From the NCBI RefSeq assembly GCF_000427905.1, contig NZ_ATYX01000007.1, positions 248,001-312,000 on the forward strand: 64,000 bases of DNA. Direction: 5' to 3'. The position numbers and the translations under genes were made by a program. Shown here piece after piece: positions 1 through 8,984 of this stretch; position 1 is the first letter of the stretch, and each line of letters opens with the position of its first letter. A model generated the notes under the pieces. The model was not told the DNA's origin. It saw only the letters and a program-made list of their open reading frames with translations, and did not search any database. Source of the stretch: Thermocrispum agreste DSM 44070. Its GTDB lineage: Bacteria; Actinomycetota; Actinomycetes; Mycobacteriales; Pseudonocardiaceae.

Positions 1-123
1 TGAGACAGCCACTGACCGCCCGTAGTACGACGACTGGGCCCACCTGTATCGGAGACCTGATGCTCGCGATGGCCCGTGACCGGCGCATTGGCCGGCAGGT
101 GCCGCGAAGGCCGCCTCCGCACG

Positions 124-585
124 TCAGGTGGTGAAGAGCTCGTGAGCGCGCCGATCGATCTCCTCCGGGCTGACGTCTTCCACGTGCGACGCGACGTACC
201 AGGCGTGGCCGAACGGATCCCTGATGGCGGCGCCACGATCGCCGTAGAACTCGGTCCGCAGCTCGGCCTCCTGCCGCGCGCCACGCTCCACCGCTCTCCG
301 CACCGTCTCGTCGGCGTCCTCCACGTAGACCATCAGCCGCACCGGCGCGGCGGCGTCCTCTTGGGGAGCATGGCTGTCGAAGACCGGGCTCTCCTCACCG
401 AGCATGATCATCGAGTCGCCGATCCGGATTTCGGCGTGAGCCACCGTGCCGTCCGGCGCCGTCATCGGATCGCTGTGCAGGCGGCCGCCGAAGATCTCGG
501 TGTAGAAGTCGATCGCGTCGGCCGCGCCGCGCACGGTCAGGCTGGCGATGACCCGCGGGTAGTCGTCGGGAATGGGCTTGGGCAT
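124..585 (-). CDS. VOC (glyoxalase/PhnB-like) family protein
   Basis: A 153-residue protein with the vicinal-oxygen-chelate layout: an N-terminal beta-alpha-beta unit (RVIASLTVRGAADAIDFYTEIFGG, shown here only by its start and end residues RVIAS and IFGG) and a C-terminal unit with FYGDRGAAIRDPFGHAWYVA. The D-P-F-G-H-x-W ending is typical of PhnB/YcgG-type VOC proteins, which bind small molecules or metals. No substrate can be assigned. The ATG start at 585 gives the family's usual length. It is monocistronic, with 139 bases before the acyl-CoA dehydrogenase stop. It could also be a resistance-type VOC protein, but nothing in the context supports that. Confidence 0.85.
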   Translation of the reverse strand: MPKPIPDDYPRVIASLTVRGAADAIDFYTEIFGGRLHSDPMTAPDGTVAHAEIRIGDSMIMLGEESPVFDSHAPQEDAAAPVRLMVYVEDADETVRRAVERGARQEAELRTEFYGDRGAAIRDPFGHAWYVASHVEDVSPEEIDRRAHELFTT

Positions 586-724
586 GACGCCTCCGATCGG
601 TCGCTGACGACGGTGACCCCTCCCCTGCGGTCACCTGTCTGTCGTCCGCGACGGCGGAACGATTTCAGCCGGTGACCCGACGCAGGAACGGGCCGGCCCC
701 ATCGGCAGGCATCCGTGGCGGCCG

Positions 725-1888
725 TCAGCCCTTCAGCCCGAGGCTGCGCGCGATGATCATCTTCTGCACCTCGGACGTGCCCTCGCCGATCTCCAGGATC
801 TTGGCGTCGCGGTAGAACCGGCCCACCGGGTACTCGTTCATGAACCCGTAGCCGCCGAAGATCTGCGTGGCGTCCCGCGCGTTGTCCATCGCCGCGTTCG
901 ACGAGACCAGCTTCGCGATCGCCGCCTCGGTCTTGAACGGCTCGCCGCGCAGCATCTTCGCCGCCGCCGCGTAGTAGGCCAGCCGCGCGGTGTGCGCCCG
1001 CGCCTGCATCTCGGCGATCTTGAACTGGATCGCCTGGTACGAGCCGATGGTCTTGCCGAACGCCACCCGCTCGCCGGCGTAGCGCACGCACTCGTCCACG
1101 CAGCCCTGAGCGAGCCCGGTGCCGATGGCGGCGATGGCCACCCGCCCTTCGTCCAGGATCGACAAGAACTGCGCATACCCTCGGCCGCGCTCGCCGAGCA
1201 GGTTCTCCGCGGGCACGCGCACGTCGGTGAACGACAGTCCGTGGGTGTCCGAGCAGGCCCAGCCGACCTTGGAGTACTTCTTCTCCACGGTGAAGCCCGG
1301 GGTCCCGGTCGGCACGATGATCGCCGAGATCTCCCGCCGCTTGCTGCCGGGCTCGAAGTCGGTCACCGCCGTCACGGTGACCAGGCGGGTGATGTCGGTG
1401 CCCGAGTTGGTGATGAACGCCTTCGAGCCGTTGATCACCCACTCGTCGCCGTCGAGCTTGGCCAGCGTGCGGGTCGCCCCGGCGTCGGACCCGCCGTCCG
1501 GTTCGGTGAGCCCGAACGCCCCCAGCGCCTCACCCGCGCACAGCGCGGGCAGCCACTCCTGCTTCTGCTTCTCCGTGCCGAACCGGTAGATCGGCATCGC
1601 GCCGAGCGAGACCCCGGCCTCCAGGGTGATCGCCACCGACGAGTCCACCCTGGCCAGCTCCTCCAGTGCCAGGCACAGCGCGAAGTAGTCGCCGCCCATC
1701 CCGCCGTACTCCTCCGGGAACGGCAGCCCGAACAAGCCCATCTCGCCCATCTGCGCGACCAGCTTGTACGGGAACTCCTCCCGCTCGTACAGCTCGCCGA
1801 TCACCGGGGCGACCTCGCGCTGGGCGAAGTCCTCCACGGTCTGCCGCAATGCGGCGTGCTCTTCTTCCAACTGCAGGTCGATGGCCAT
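725..1888 (-). CDS. acyl-CoA dehydrogenase, probable leucine/branched-chain pathway
   Basis: An FAD-dependent acyl-CoA dehydrogenase of 387 residues that oxidises an acyl-CoA to the 2-enoyl-CoA and passes electrons to ETF. Visible family signatures are FGLTEPDGGSDAG in the middle domain and the C-terminal GRFYRDAKILEIGEGTSE. The Glu in GEGTSE sits where short/medium-chain enzymes keep their catalytic base, whereas isovaleryl-CoA dehydrogenases usually have a small residue there, so exact substrate is uncertain. The start MAIDLQLEEEH at 1888 is preferred to an upstream ATG at 1909 because it abuts the carboxylase stop codon (1890-1892). It is the last gene of an operon with methylcrotonyl-CoA carboxylase, the same order as the mycobacterial fadE19-accA1-accD1 region. 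Confidence 0.9.
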   Translation of the reverse strand: MAIDLQLEEEHAALRQTVEDFAQREVAPVIGELYEREEFPYKLVAQMGEMGLFGLPFPEEYGGMGGDYFALCLALEELARVDSSVAITLEAGVSLGAMPIYRFGTEKQKQEWLPALCAGEALGAFGLTEPDGGSDAGATRTLAKLDGDEWVINGSKAFITNSGTDITRLVTVTAVTDFEPGSKRREISAIIVPTGTPGFTVEKKYSKVGWACSDTHGLSFTDVRVPAENLLGERGRGYAQFLSILDEGRVAIAAIGTGLAQGCVDECVRYAGERVAFGKTIGSYQAIQFKIAEMQARAHTARLAYYAAAAKMLRGEPFKTEAAIAKLVSSNAAMDNARDATQIFGGYGFMNEYPVGRFYRDAKILEIGEGTSEVQKMIIARSLGLKG

Positions 1889-1889
1889 G

Positions 1890-3869
1890 TCAGTCCTCCT
1901 GCTCGGCATGCGGGGTCACCACGGCAAGGACTTCGTCCAGCGCCACCTTCTGTCCCGGGGTCACCGGCAATTCGGTGACGAAGCCGGCCGTCGGCGCGGT
2001 GATCGTGTGCTCCATCTTCATTGCCTCGACGACCAGCAACGGCTGGCCGGCTGCCACCTTCTCGCCCTGCTCGACGCGGACGACCAGCACGGTTCCCGGC
2101 ATCGGGCTGGTGATCGGCCCGCCGGACGAATCGGTCGTCTCCTCCTGCGCCAGCAGCGAATGCTCACCGACCGCCCACACCCGGCCGTTGGCCGCAAGCC
2201 ACAGGGTCTCGCCCTGCTGCAGCCGGGCGTAGGTGGTGGCTTCGCCTGCGTAGCGCACGCGCAGGCGGCCGTCGACCCACTCGGCGGATGCGCGCTGCGG
2301 CGGCGCGTCGTCGATGCTGACTTCCGCGGCCGCCGGGGTGCCGGTCACGCGCACCGTCGCCGCCCGGTCGCCGCAGGTGAGACGGAAGGCGGTGCCGGTC
2401 GCACCGCCCAGCCGCCACCCCGTCGGCATCTCCCACGGGTCGACCACCGGCCCGGTGGGCTGCATGCCCAGCAACTCGTCCATGGCGGCCGCCACCAGGA
2501 CCGCGTCCGGAACCGGCTCCGCTTCCGTCAGCTGCTCCAACTTGCGGTCGACCAGCGCGGTGTCCATGCGACCGGCGACCACGTCGTCGTCCGTGACCAG
2601 CGCGTGCAGGAAGCCCACGTTGGTCGTCAGGCCGAAGATGGCCGTGCCCGCCAGCGCGTCGGACATCCTGCGCAGGGCATGCCCGCGGTCGTCCCCGTGC
2701 ACGACGATCTTGGCCAGCATCGGGTCGTAGTCGGTTCCGACGACGCTGCCTGCCCGGATGCCGCTGTCCACGCGCAGCCACTCCGCGTCGGGGTGGTGCA
2801 CCGCCAGCACCCGGCCACCGGTCGGCAGGAACCCGTTGGCCGGGTCCTCGGCATACACCCGTGCCTCGACGGCGTGGCCGGTGAAACGGATGTCGGACTG
2901 CCGCAGCCCCAGCGGTTCACCGGCGGCGACGCGAACCTGCAAGGCCACCAGGTCCAGCCCGGTCGCCAGCTCGGTCACCGGGTGTTCGACCTGCAGCCGG
3001 GTGTTCATCTCCATGAAGAAGAACTCACCCGGGTCGTCCGCCGAGACGATGAACTCGACCGTGCCCGCTCCCCGGTACCCCACGGCCCGGGCGGCTTCCA
3101 CCGCAGCTGCTCCCATCCGCTCCCGGGTTCGCTGGTCCAGCAGCGGCGACGGTGCTTCCTCGACGATCTTCTGGTGCCGTCGCTGCAGGCTGCATTCCCG
3201 CTCGCCGAGGTGCACCACGTTGCCGTGCTCGTCGGCCAGCACCTGGATCTCGATGTGGCGGGGCGCGCTGACGAACCGCTCGGCCAGCAGCCGGTCGTCG
3301 CCGAAGGCGCTCCTGGCCACACGCTGCGCGGACGCGATCGCCTCCGGCAGCTCGGCAGGCTCGTGCACGACCACCATGCCCTTGCCGCCGCCACCCGCCG
3401 AAGGCTTGAGCAGCAGCGGATAGCCGATCCGGCCTGCGGCTTCGCGCAACTCCTCCGGCGACCCGTCGGCACCGGGGACGACCGGGACTCCGGCGGCGGC
3501 GACCGTGGTCTTCGCGCGGATCTTGTCGCCCATCGCCTCGATGGCTTCGGCGGGCGGACCGATGAAGACCAGCCCCGCGGCCGCGCAGGCGCGGGCGAAC
3601 TCGGCGTTCTCCGCCAGGAATCCGTAGCCGGGATGGACCGCCTGCGCACCGGTCTCCTTGGCAGCGGCCAGCACCGCCTCGATGTTGAGATAACTGTCGC
3701 GCGCGGCCGCCGGGCCGATGCGGACGGCGACGTCGGCCTCCGCCACGTGCAACGCATCCGCGTCCGCATCCGAGTACACGGCAACGCTGCGGATCCCCAT
3801 CGCCCGCAGCGTGCGGATGACCCGCACCGCGATTTCCCCGCGGTTGGCAATCAGCACGGTGTCGAACAT
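1890..3869 (-). CDS. accA1: methylcrotonyl-CoA carboxylase alpha chain (biotin carboxylase/BCCP)
   Basis: A 659-residue biotin-dependent carboxylase subunit that carboxylates its own biotin using ATP and bicarbonate. It starts [20 protein letters not shown], the standard biotin carboxylase N-terminus, has the ATP-grasp loop [11 protein letters not shown] and [10 protein letters not shown], and ends with a biotinyl domain carrying VEAMKMEHT, where the Lys is biotinylated. Length is normal for acyl-CoA carboxylase alpha chains. The beta chain lies just upstream with two bases between stop and start, and the acyl-CoA dehydrogenase follows directly. That gene company and the MCC-like beta chain indicate 3-methylcrotonyl-CoA (leucine breakdown) rather than propionyl-CoA, though the latter cannot be excluded. 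Confidence 0.92.
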   Translation of the reverse strand: MFDTVLIANRGEIAVRVIRTLRAMGIRSVAVYSDADADALHVAEADVAVRIGPAAARDSYLNIEAVLAAAKETGAQAVHPGYGFLAENAEFARACAAAGLVFIGPPAEAIEAMGDKIRAKTTVAAAGVPVVPGADGSPEELREAAGRIGYPLLLKPSAGGGGKGMVVVHEPAELPEAIASAQRVARSAFGDDRLLAERFVSAPRHIEIQVLADEHGNVVHLGERECSLQRRHQKIVEEAPSPLLDQRTRERMGAAAVEAARAVGYRGAGTVEFIVSADDPGEFFFMEMNTRLQVEHPVTELATGLDLVALQVRVAAGEPLGLRQSDIRFTGHAVEARVYAEDPANGFLPTGGRVLAVHHPDAEWLRVDSGIRAGSVVGTDYDPMLAKIVVHGDDRGHALRRMSDALAGTAIFGLTTNVGFLHALVTDDDVVAGRMDTALVDRKLEQLTEAEPVPDAVLVAAAMDELLGMQPTGPVVDPWEMPTGWRLGGATGTAFRLTCGDRAATVRVTGTPAAAEVSIDDAPPQRASAEWVDGRLRVRYAGEATTYARLQQGETLWLAANGRVWAVGEHSLLAQEETTDSSGGPITSPMPGTVLVVRVEQGEKVAAGQPLLVVEAMKMEHTITAPTAGFVTELPVTPGQKVALDEVLAVVTPHAEQED

Positions 3870-3871
3870 GC

Positions 3872-5437
3872 TCACATCCGGAAGACGCCGTAGGAGATCG
3901 GTTCCAGGGGGGCGTGCGAGGCCGCCGACAGGGCCAGGCCGAGCACCATGCGGGTGTCCATCGGGTCGATCACCCCGTCGTCCCACAGCCTGGCGGTCGA
4001 GTAGTACGGATTGCCCTGCCGCTCGTACTGGGCGCGGATCTCGTCCTGGTCGACGTTGCCGACCGTGCCGAGCACCTGGGCCGCCTGCTCCCCACCCATG
4101 ACGGAGATACGCGCGTTCGGCCACATCCACAAAAACCGCGGCGAGTACGCCCGCCCGCACATCGAGTAGTTGCCCGCACCGAACGAGCCGCCGATGATCA
4201 CGGTCAGCTTCGGCACCCTGGCGCACGCGACCGCGGTGACCATCTTCGCGCCGTGCTTGGCGATGCCACCGGCCTCGTAGGCCTTTCCGACCATGAACCC
4301 GCTGATGTTCTGCAGGAACACCAGCGGGATCCGGCGCTTGTCGCACAGCTGGACGAAGTGCGCGCCCTTCAGCGCCGACTCGCTGAACAGCACGCCGTTG
4401 TTGGCCACGATCCCGACCGGGTGGCCGTGGATGCGCGCGAACCCGGTGACCAGCGTCGTGCCGTACTCGGCCTTGAACTCGGCGAACCGGGAGCCGTCCA
4501 CGATGCGGGCGATGACCTCCCGCACGTCGTACGGCACGCGCGGGTCGGTCGGGACCACCCCGTACAGCTCCGCCGGATCCACGGCGGGCTCCTCGGTGGG
4601 CAGCACCTCCCACGGGCACTCCGGCCGCGGCCCGAGCGTGGAGACGATCATGCGGACCTTGCGGAGCGCGTCGGCGTCGTCCGCGGCAAGATGATCCGTC
4701 ACGCCGGACTGGCGGGCGTGCACGTCGCCGCCACCCAGCTCCTCGGCGGTCACCTCTTCGCCGGTCGCGGCCTTCACCAGCGGCGGCCCGCCGAGGAAGA
4801 TCGTGCCCTGGTTGCGCACGATCACCGCTTCGTCGCTCATCGCGGGCACGTACGCGCCACCGGCCGTGCAACTGCCCAGCACCGCCGCGATCTGCGGGAT
4901 TCCGCGCGCCGACATGGTCGCCTGGTTGTAGAAAATGCGACCGAAGTGTTCACGATCTGGGAAGACTTCGTCCTGCATCGGCAGGAACGCGCCACCGGAG
5001 TCGACCAGGTAGATGCACGGCAGATTGTTGTGCAGCGCGATCTCCTGCGCCCTCAGGTGCTTCTTCACCGTCATCGGGTAGTACGTGCCGCCCTTGACGG
5101 TGGCGTCGTTGGCCACGATCACACACTCCCGGCCGGAGACCCGCCCGATGCCGGTGATGATGCCCGCGGCGGGCGCCTGGTCCCCGTACATGCCGTTCGC
5201 TGCCAGCGCGGACAGCTCCAAGAACGGTGACCCCGGATCCAGCAGCTGGTCCACGCGGTCCCGCGGGAGCAGCTTGCCGCGCGCGACGTGCTTGGCCCGC
5301 GCCTTCTCCGGGCCGCCCTGCCGGACCTGCTTGAGCCGGTCGTTCAGCTCGGCGACCAGCTCCGCGTGGCCGGCGGCGTTGCGCCGGAACTGCTCGTCGC
5401 GCGGGTTCGCCGACGACCTCAAGGTGGGCGCGTCCAC
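3872..5437 (-). CDS. accD1: methylcrotonyl-CoA carboxylase beta chain (carboxyltransferase)
   Basis: A 521-residue carboxyltransferase that moves CO2 from biotin to the acyl-CoA. The N-terminal region ([18 protein letters not shown], then [20 protein letters not shown]) and the glycine-rich [16 protein letters not shown] segment are those of MCC-type beta chains. The GTG start at 5437 has a GGAGG ribosome site eight bases upstream. It is the first gene of the carboxylase/dehydrogenase operon. Two copies of a GTTAGC-type palindrome lie 23-66 bases upstream of the start, so TetR-family repression by the product of the 6518-7081 gene is likely; this is inference from the shared site. Confidence 0.92.
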   Translation of the reverse strand: MDAPTLRSSANPRDEQFRRNAAGHAELVAELNDRLKQVRQGGPEKARAKHVARGKLLPRDRVDQLLDPGSPFLELSALAANGMYGDQAPAAGIITGIGRVSGRECVIVANDATVKGGTYYPMTVKKHLRAQEIALHNNLPCIYLVDSGGAFLPMQDEVFPDREHFGRIFYNQATMSARGIPQIAAVLGSCTAGGAYVPAMSDEAVIVRNQGTIFLGGPPLVKAATGEEVTAEELGGGDVHARQSGVTDHLAADDADALRKVRMIVSTLGPRPECPWEVLPTEEPAVDPAELYGVVPTDPRVPYDVREVIARIVDGSRFAEFKAEYGTTLVTGFARIHGHPVGIVANNGVLFSESALKGAHFVQLCDKRRIPLVFLQNISGFMVGKAYEAGGIAKHGAKMVTAVACARVPKLTVIIGGSFGAGNYSMCGRAYSPRFLWMWPNARISVMGGEQAAQVLGTVGNVDQDEIRAQYERQGNPYYSTARLWDDGVIDPMDTRMVLGLALSAASHAPLEPISYGVFRM

Positions 5438-5459
5438 CGGTCAGCCTCCGCTCACAAGG

Positions 5460-5475
5460 GTTAGCCAACGTTAAC
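5460..5475. promoter_or_regulatory. secondary, imperfect TetR-type operator
   Basis: GTTAGCCAACGTTAAC is an imperfect version of the palindrome at 5488-5503. It lies 28 bases closer to the accD1 start, which suggests two operator dimers on one helical face or cooperative binding. Confidence 0.5.
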
Positions 5476-5487
5476 GTCGTCGCCGAT

Positions 5488-5503
5488 GTTAGCGACCGCT
5501 AAC
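5488..5503. promoter_or_regulatory. TetR-type operator before accD1 operon
   Basis: GTTAGCGACCGCTAAC has perfect 7-base arms (GTTAGCG/CGCTAAC) around a 2-base centre. The same arms recur at 6480-6495 in front of the TetR gene. Its place upstream of accD1 fits a repressor site. Confidence 0.75.
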
Positions 5504-5532
5504 GACACTGTCCACACCGGTGACGCAAAAGA

Positions 5533-5561
5533 GGGGCGCCCGCCAGGCAGGCAGGCGCCCC
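5533..5561 (-). terminator. Rho-independent-like terminator
   Basis: An 8-base perfect stem (GGGGCGCC / GGCGCCCC) with a 13-base loop. On the minus strand it is followed by TCTTTT. It lies just downstream of the SGNH hydrolase stop codon at 5581 and separates that gene from the carboxylase promoter. Confidence 0.7.
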
Positions 5562-5580
5562 GCAGAGCCGACCGGAGCAA

Positions 5581-6384
5581 TCAGGCAGCGGCCGTTTGCG
5601 AAACCGCGGACGCGAACGCCGGGTAGTAGGCGTTGCCGTGCCCCTTGGCGTTCGGGTGGTACGACTCCACCAATCTGCTCCAGACGATGCCGTTGATCCA
5701 CTCGTCGGACGTGCAGACCTCGTGACCGGCGAAATCGTCGCGCACGTCGACATAGGTGAATCCGGCGGCGGCCGCGCGCGCCGCGATGATGCCGGAGAGC
5801 TCGTCGGCGGCGCTGTTCACGGCATTTCGCTTGGTACCGCTGAACCACCAGCAGCTTCCCGAGGTGAGCACCCGCGGATAACCCATCACCACGACCCGCG
5901 CGTTCGGCGCCTTCGCGCGGATCTCGGCGTACAGGGCGTCGAGCCTGCCGGGCAGCTCGGCCCGGGCGAATTCCCTGGCTTGGTTCACCCGGTTGACGCA
6001 CGCACTGTCCGTGCCGACCGTGCAGGTGATCATCACGTCGGCGAAGCCGGCGTCGTTGCCGCCGATGGAGATCGAGACCAGGGTCGTCGCCGCCGACAGC
6101 GCGCCGAGCTGCTGGCTGCGGACATCCGAGGTGGTGGCACCCGAACATGCCGCGAACGTGAACGACGCCGGAGCGTTGGCATTCGCCCAGCGCTGCGGGT
6201 ACGCGTTGGCGCTGCGGTAGCAGTCCCCTCCGGAGTAGGAACCGGCGCCGGTGCCCGAAGCGTAGGAATCTCCCAGCGCGACGTAGTTCTCGCCGGCCGC
6301 ATAGGCCGGAGACGCCACGATCGCGCCGGCAACCGAGAACAAGGCGGCCGCGGCCAGAGCGACGACTGGGCGGATGTACCGCAT
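5581..6384 (-). CDS. secreted SGNH/GDSL esterase-lipase
   Basis: A 267-residue exported hydrolase. The start MRYIRP at 6384 has a GGAGG site directly upstream and begins a signal peptide: basic start, hydrophobic stretch and cleavage near SPAYAAGE. The mature part shows the SGNH blocks in order: GDSYASG with the nucleophile Ser, the CSGATTSD region, SIGGNDAGF, and SYHPNAKGH carrying the catalytic His. Several Cys residues suggest disulfides, as in Streptomyces extracellular SGNH esterases. It probably cleaves esters or lipids outside the cell. It lies between the TetR gene and the carboxylase operon without sharing their function, and has its own terminator. Confidence 0.9.
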   Translation of the reverse strand: MRYIRPVVALAAAALFSVAGAIVASPAYAAGENYVALGDSYASGTGAGSYSGGDCYRSANAYPQRWANANAPASFTFAACSGATTSDVRSQQLGALSAATTLVSISIGGNDAGFADVMITCTVGTDSACVNRVNQAREFARAELPGRLDALYAEIRAKAPNARVVVMGYPRVLTSGSCWWFSGTKRNAVNSAADELSGIIAARAAAAGFTYVDVRDDFAGHEVCTSDEWINGIVWSRLVESYHPNAKGHGNAYYPAFASAVSQTAAA

Positions 6385-6479
6385 GTGTCCTCCTGGTGGC
6401 AGTGGGTAACTGGGGAGCGAGGCCACTGTGGCACCACAGGTGCGGCCGGGGTACCGCCGTTTCGCCAAACCTTTTCCCG

Positions 6480-6495
6480 GTTAGCGAGCGCTAAC
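6480..6495. promoter_or_regulatory. TetR-type operator before the TetR gene
   Basis: GTTAGCGAGCGCTAAC has the same perfect arms as the site at 5488-5503. It lies 23 bases before the ATG of the regulator at 6518, consistent with autoregulation. Confidence 0.75.
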
Positions 6496-6517
6496 TTGAT
6501 CGCGCTAGGATGTTCCG

Positions 6518-7081
6518 ATGACTGCCACTCGACGTGACGAGATCCTTGCCGCGGCGGCCGAACTGTTCGCGCGGCACGGCTTCCACGGAGTCGGCATCGA
6601 CGACATCGGCGCCGCCGTCGGCATCTCCGGCCCGGCGCTGTACCGGCATTTCAGCAGCAAGGACGCCCTGCTCGGGGAAATGCTGACCAGCATATCCAAG
6701 GATCTGCTGGAGGGCGGGTCGGCACGGGCCGCGGCGGCCGCCACCCCGGCGGAGGCGCTGCGCGAGCTGGTGGCCTTTCACACCGATTTCGCGTTGAACA
6801 ACCCGGCGCTGATCACGGTGCACGAGCGTGACCTGGGCAATCTGCGGGACGCCGACCGGCGCGAGGTCCGCACGCTGCAGCGTCGTTACGTCGAGGTGTG
6901 GGTGCAGACCATCCAGGCCGCCTACGAAGGCGTGGACGAGGAGCGCGCCAGGGCCTGCGCGCACGCGGTGTTCGGCCTGATCAACTCGACCCCGCACAAC
7001 CGGTACCTGAGCAAGCCCGAGCTGGCCAGGCTGTTGTCCGATCTCGCCCTCGGTGCACTGGACGCGGTAGCGGTCGGCTGA
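6518..7081 (+). CDS. TetR-family repressor of the carboxylase operon
   Basis: A 187-residue regulator starting MTATRRDEILAAAAELFARH, with the TetR helix-turn-helix in residues of about 25-47 (VGIDDIGAAVGISGPALYRHF) and a ligand domain thereafter, seen as conserved SKDALLGEML. Identical palindromes in front of this gene and in front of accD1 (1 kb away, past the SGNH gene) point to control of the branched-chain operon and of itself. Acyl-CoA or a pathway ester is the likely ligand by analogy with other TetR regulators of acyl-CoA metabolism. The DNA-binding link is inferred from the shared site. Confidence 0.88.
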   Translation: MTATRRDEILAAAAELFARHGFHGVGIDDIGAAVGISGPALYRHFSSKDALLGEMLTSISKDLLEGGSARAAAAATPAEALRELVAFHTDFALNNPALITVHERDLGNLRDADRREVRTLQRRYVEVWVQTIQAAYEGVDEERARACAHAVFGLINSTPHNRYLSKPELARLLSDLALGALDAVAVG

Positions 7082-7130
7082 GCGCAACCCGACCCTCGGG
7101 GACTACCAGCACGGTGGCCCCTCGTGTTTG

Positions 7131-7586
7131 ATGGTGCCCGTGAACGCGGAGTTGACCGAACAGGCCAGCCTGGCGTTGGCCGCCGCCCGCCGGGGCGACG
7201 ACGACGGCGCGATGCTGCACGCGTCGACCAACCTCGGCGAAGTCGTCATGCTGCTGTTCTCGCAATGCAGCGCGATGGTGTCGGCACTGGGCAACGGCGG
7301 GACGACCCCGGTCAGGGTGCAGGTCTTCGACTCCGACGGCGCCGAGGTCTCCATCGACCAGGCGGACCCGCCGGTGCGCACGGCGGTGCGCACGCTGCTG
7401 GCCCAGGTGCACGGCAACGCCGACGACGCCCGGGAGCAGGTGGAGATCGCGCTGCAGCAGGCTGCCCCGGAAGAGGTGGCCAGCCTGGTCCTGCAGGCGC
7501 TGCGCTGGACGATCCGGCTGGCGAGCGAATGCATCGAGCGCGGCTTGCCGCTGCCGCAGTGGGTCACCGACGCCATGGGCGTGTAG
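7131..7586 (+). CDS. conserved hypothetical protein
   Basis: A 151-residue soluble, acidic, mainly helical protein (MVPVNAELTEQASLALAAARRGDDD...). I do not recognise the family. There is no signal peptide or membrane segment. The ATG at 7131 is chosen over a TTG one codon upstream. It follows the TetR gene on the same strand after 49 bases, but functional linkage is unclear. The composition suits a small actinobacterial cytosolic protein. Confidence 0.7.
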   Translation: MVPVNAELTEQASLALAAARRGDDDGAMLHASTNLGEVVMLLFSQCSAMVSALGNGGTTPVRVQVFDSDGAEVSIDQADPPVRTAVRTLLAQVHGNADDAREQVEIALQQAAPEEVASLVLQALRWTIRLASECIERGLPLPQWVTDAMGV

Positions 7587-8123
7587 CTGCCGAGGGCCCG
7601 CAAGACGGGTGTCCCGGCGGACGGACCGGCCCCGATCACCGTGCCGGCGACACGAGGGGCTGGAGACGCGCTTCGCTGCACGTCCCCGGACACCGGGCAG
7701 ATCAGTGATCGCGCATTGTCAGCAAGGGCCCGGCAGACGAAACCGTGCGCGGTCACCGCAGTGCCGATTTCGGATCGAAGCTGCCCCGGCCAAGTTCCTT
7801 CTTGTGATTGCCCTTGAACGCGGTGACGATAATCGGTTCCATCCCACGGTCGCCGAGCGGACGGAAGTTCAGCCCTTTCGTGACGACGCACTGGCTGACG
7901 GCTCTCGTGACGACGCACTGGCTGACGGGGCGATCCGCACCACTACGGCAGCAGAACACACATGCAGTGGGCGGAAATCCCGAAACACGCGGCGAACGCA
8001 GAAAAAGGACGGTCGAGAAATCCGGTGATTCCACGCTGCCGAGCCACCACACCCCGTGCCGAGGAGCTGTCCAGCACCGGGTCTACAGCAAGTCGTCGGC
8101 GACCCACCGCCGGGGCGGGGAGG
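7587..8123. other. gene-poor region of about 540 bases
   Basis: No convincing gene. A minus-strand frame at 7753-8052 encodes a short Cys-Val-rich peptide that spans a tandem DNA repeat; it has no clear ribosome site and I treat it as doubtful. The repeat at 7878-7928 is listed separately. Confidence 0.5.
7878..7928. repeat. 24-base tandem direct repeat
   Basis: TCGTGACGACGCACTGGCTG plus ACGG occurs twice, at 7878-7901 and 7905-7928, with period 27 and no mismatch. On the minus strand the period keeps one frame open, giving a repeated VSQCVVT peptide. Confidence 0.85.
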
Positions 8124-8948
8124 TCAGAGCCGAACCGTTCCGCGCACACAGGTCACGGTGCCTCCGGCGACCCAGATCTGCCCGTCCTCCTGCGTGATGG
8201 TCACGCGACCACGCCTGCCCAGGGCAGTCCCTTGCGATGCCACGTACGGCGCGGTCAACCGGCCGGACTCCAGCAGCCAGCTGGCCAGCGACGCGTTGAG
8301 ACTGCCGGTCACCGGGTCTTCCACGGCCACGCCGTTCGCCGGGAAGAACGCCCGCACCTCGATCGCGGCCGGCGCGCCTTCCGGATAGGGACCGACGACG
8401 CCGATGTCGTACTCCCCGATCAGCCCAGGCTGCAGCGCCAGCACACGCTCGGCATCAGCAAGCAGCACGGCCACCCAACCCGGCCCGTTGTCCACCCACT
8501 GCGCGTCGACGATCTCCGCACGGTCGATGCGCAGAATGTCCGCCAGCTCGGCGATCGTCTCCTCGTCGACGGGCCCCGACCGCACCAGCGGCGGTGCGGC
8601 GAACGCCAGCCCGGCCTCCGTGCGCCGAATGCGGACCAGGCCCGCCGCACATTCCTGCGTGATCACCTCGGCCGAGTTCCCGGTGTGTTCCAGCCATGCG
8701 TGGCAGGTCCCCAGGGTGGGGTGACCGGCGAACGGCAGCTCGACGGACGGCGTGAAGATCCGCACCCGATAGTCCGCGTCCGGGCTGCTCGGTGGGAGCA
8801 GGAACGTCGTCTCCGACAGGTTGGTCCAGCCGGCGAACCGTTGCATCTGCTCGGTGGTCAGGCCTTCTCCATCGAGCACCACGGCAACCGGATTGCCGCG
8901 GAACGGCTCGTCGGCGAAGACGTCGACCTGCATGAAGGGGCGCGTCAT
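8124..8948 (-). CDS. PhzF-family isomerase-like protein
   Basis: A protein of about 274 residues of the PhzF/diaminopimelate-epimerase fold. Signatures are VDVFADEPFRGNPVAVVLDG near the N-terminus (positions given by its ends VDVFAD and AVVLDG), NLSETTFLLPP with the likely catalytic Glu, PFAGHPTLGT, and near the C-terminus EDPVTGSLNASLASWL. Family members isomerise or tautomerise small aromatic or amino-acid-derived compounds; most lack an assigned substrate. The start could be 8960, 8948 or 8933; 8948 (MTRPFMQVDVF) is chosen because it leaves the beta strand intact. It shares no operon. Confidence 0.85.
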   Translation of the reverse strand: MTRPFMQVDVFADEPFRGNPVAVVLDGEGLTTEQMQRFAGWTNLSETTFLLPPSSPDADYRVRIFTPSVELPFAGHPTLGTCHAWLEHTGNSAEVITQECAAGLVRIRRTEAGLAFAAPPLVRSGPVDEETIAELADILRIDRAEIVDAQWVDNGPGWVAVLLADAERVLALQPGLIGEYDIGVVGPYPEGAPAAIEVRAFFPANGVAVEDPVTGSLNASLASWLLESGRLTAPYVASQGTALGRRGRVTITQEDGQIWVAGGTVTCVRGTVRL

Positions 8949-8984
8949 GCGCTCGAGCATGCCAGACGACGGTGCTGAGGCCGG

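Noticed and set aside
1-123. Possible end of an upstream gene
   Set aside because: Only a TGA at the first bases; too short to support a call.
1764-3893. A 709-codon plus-strand open frame opposite the carboxylase gene
   Set aside because: It mirrors a clearly functional gene, has His/Arg/Gly-biased composition and no family match; typical of GC-rich antisense frames.
7753-8052. Minus-strand frame of 99 codons
   Set aside because: Contains the tandem repeat, no clear ribosome site, and no recognisable domain; kept only as part of the gap description.
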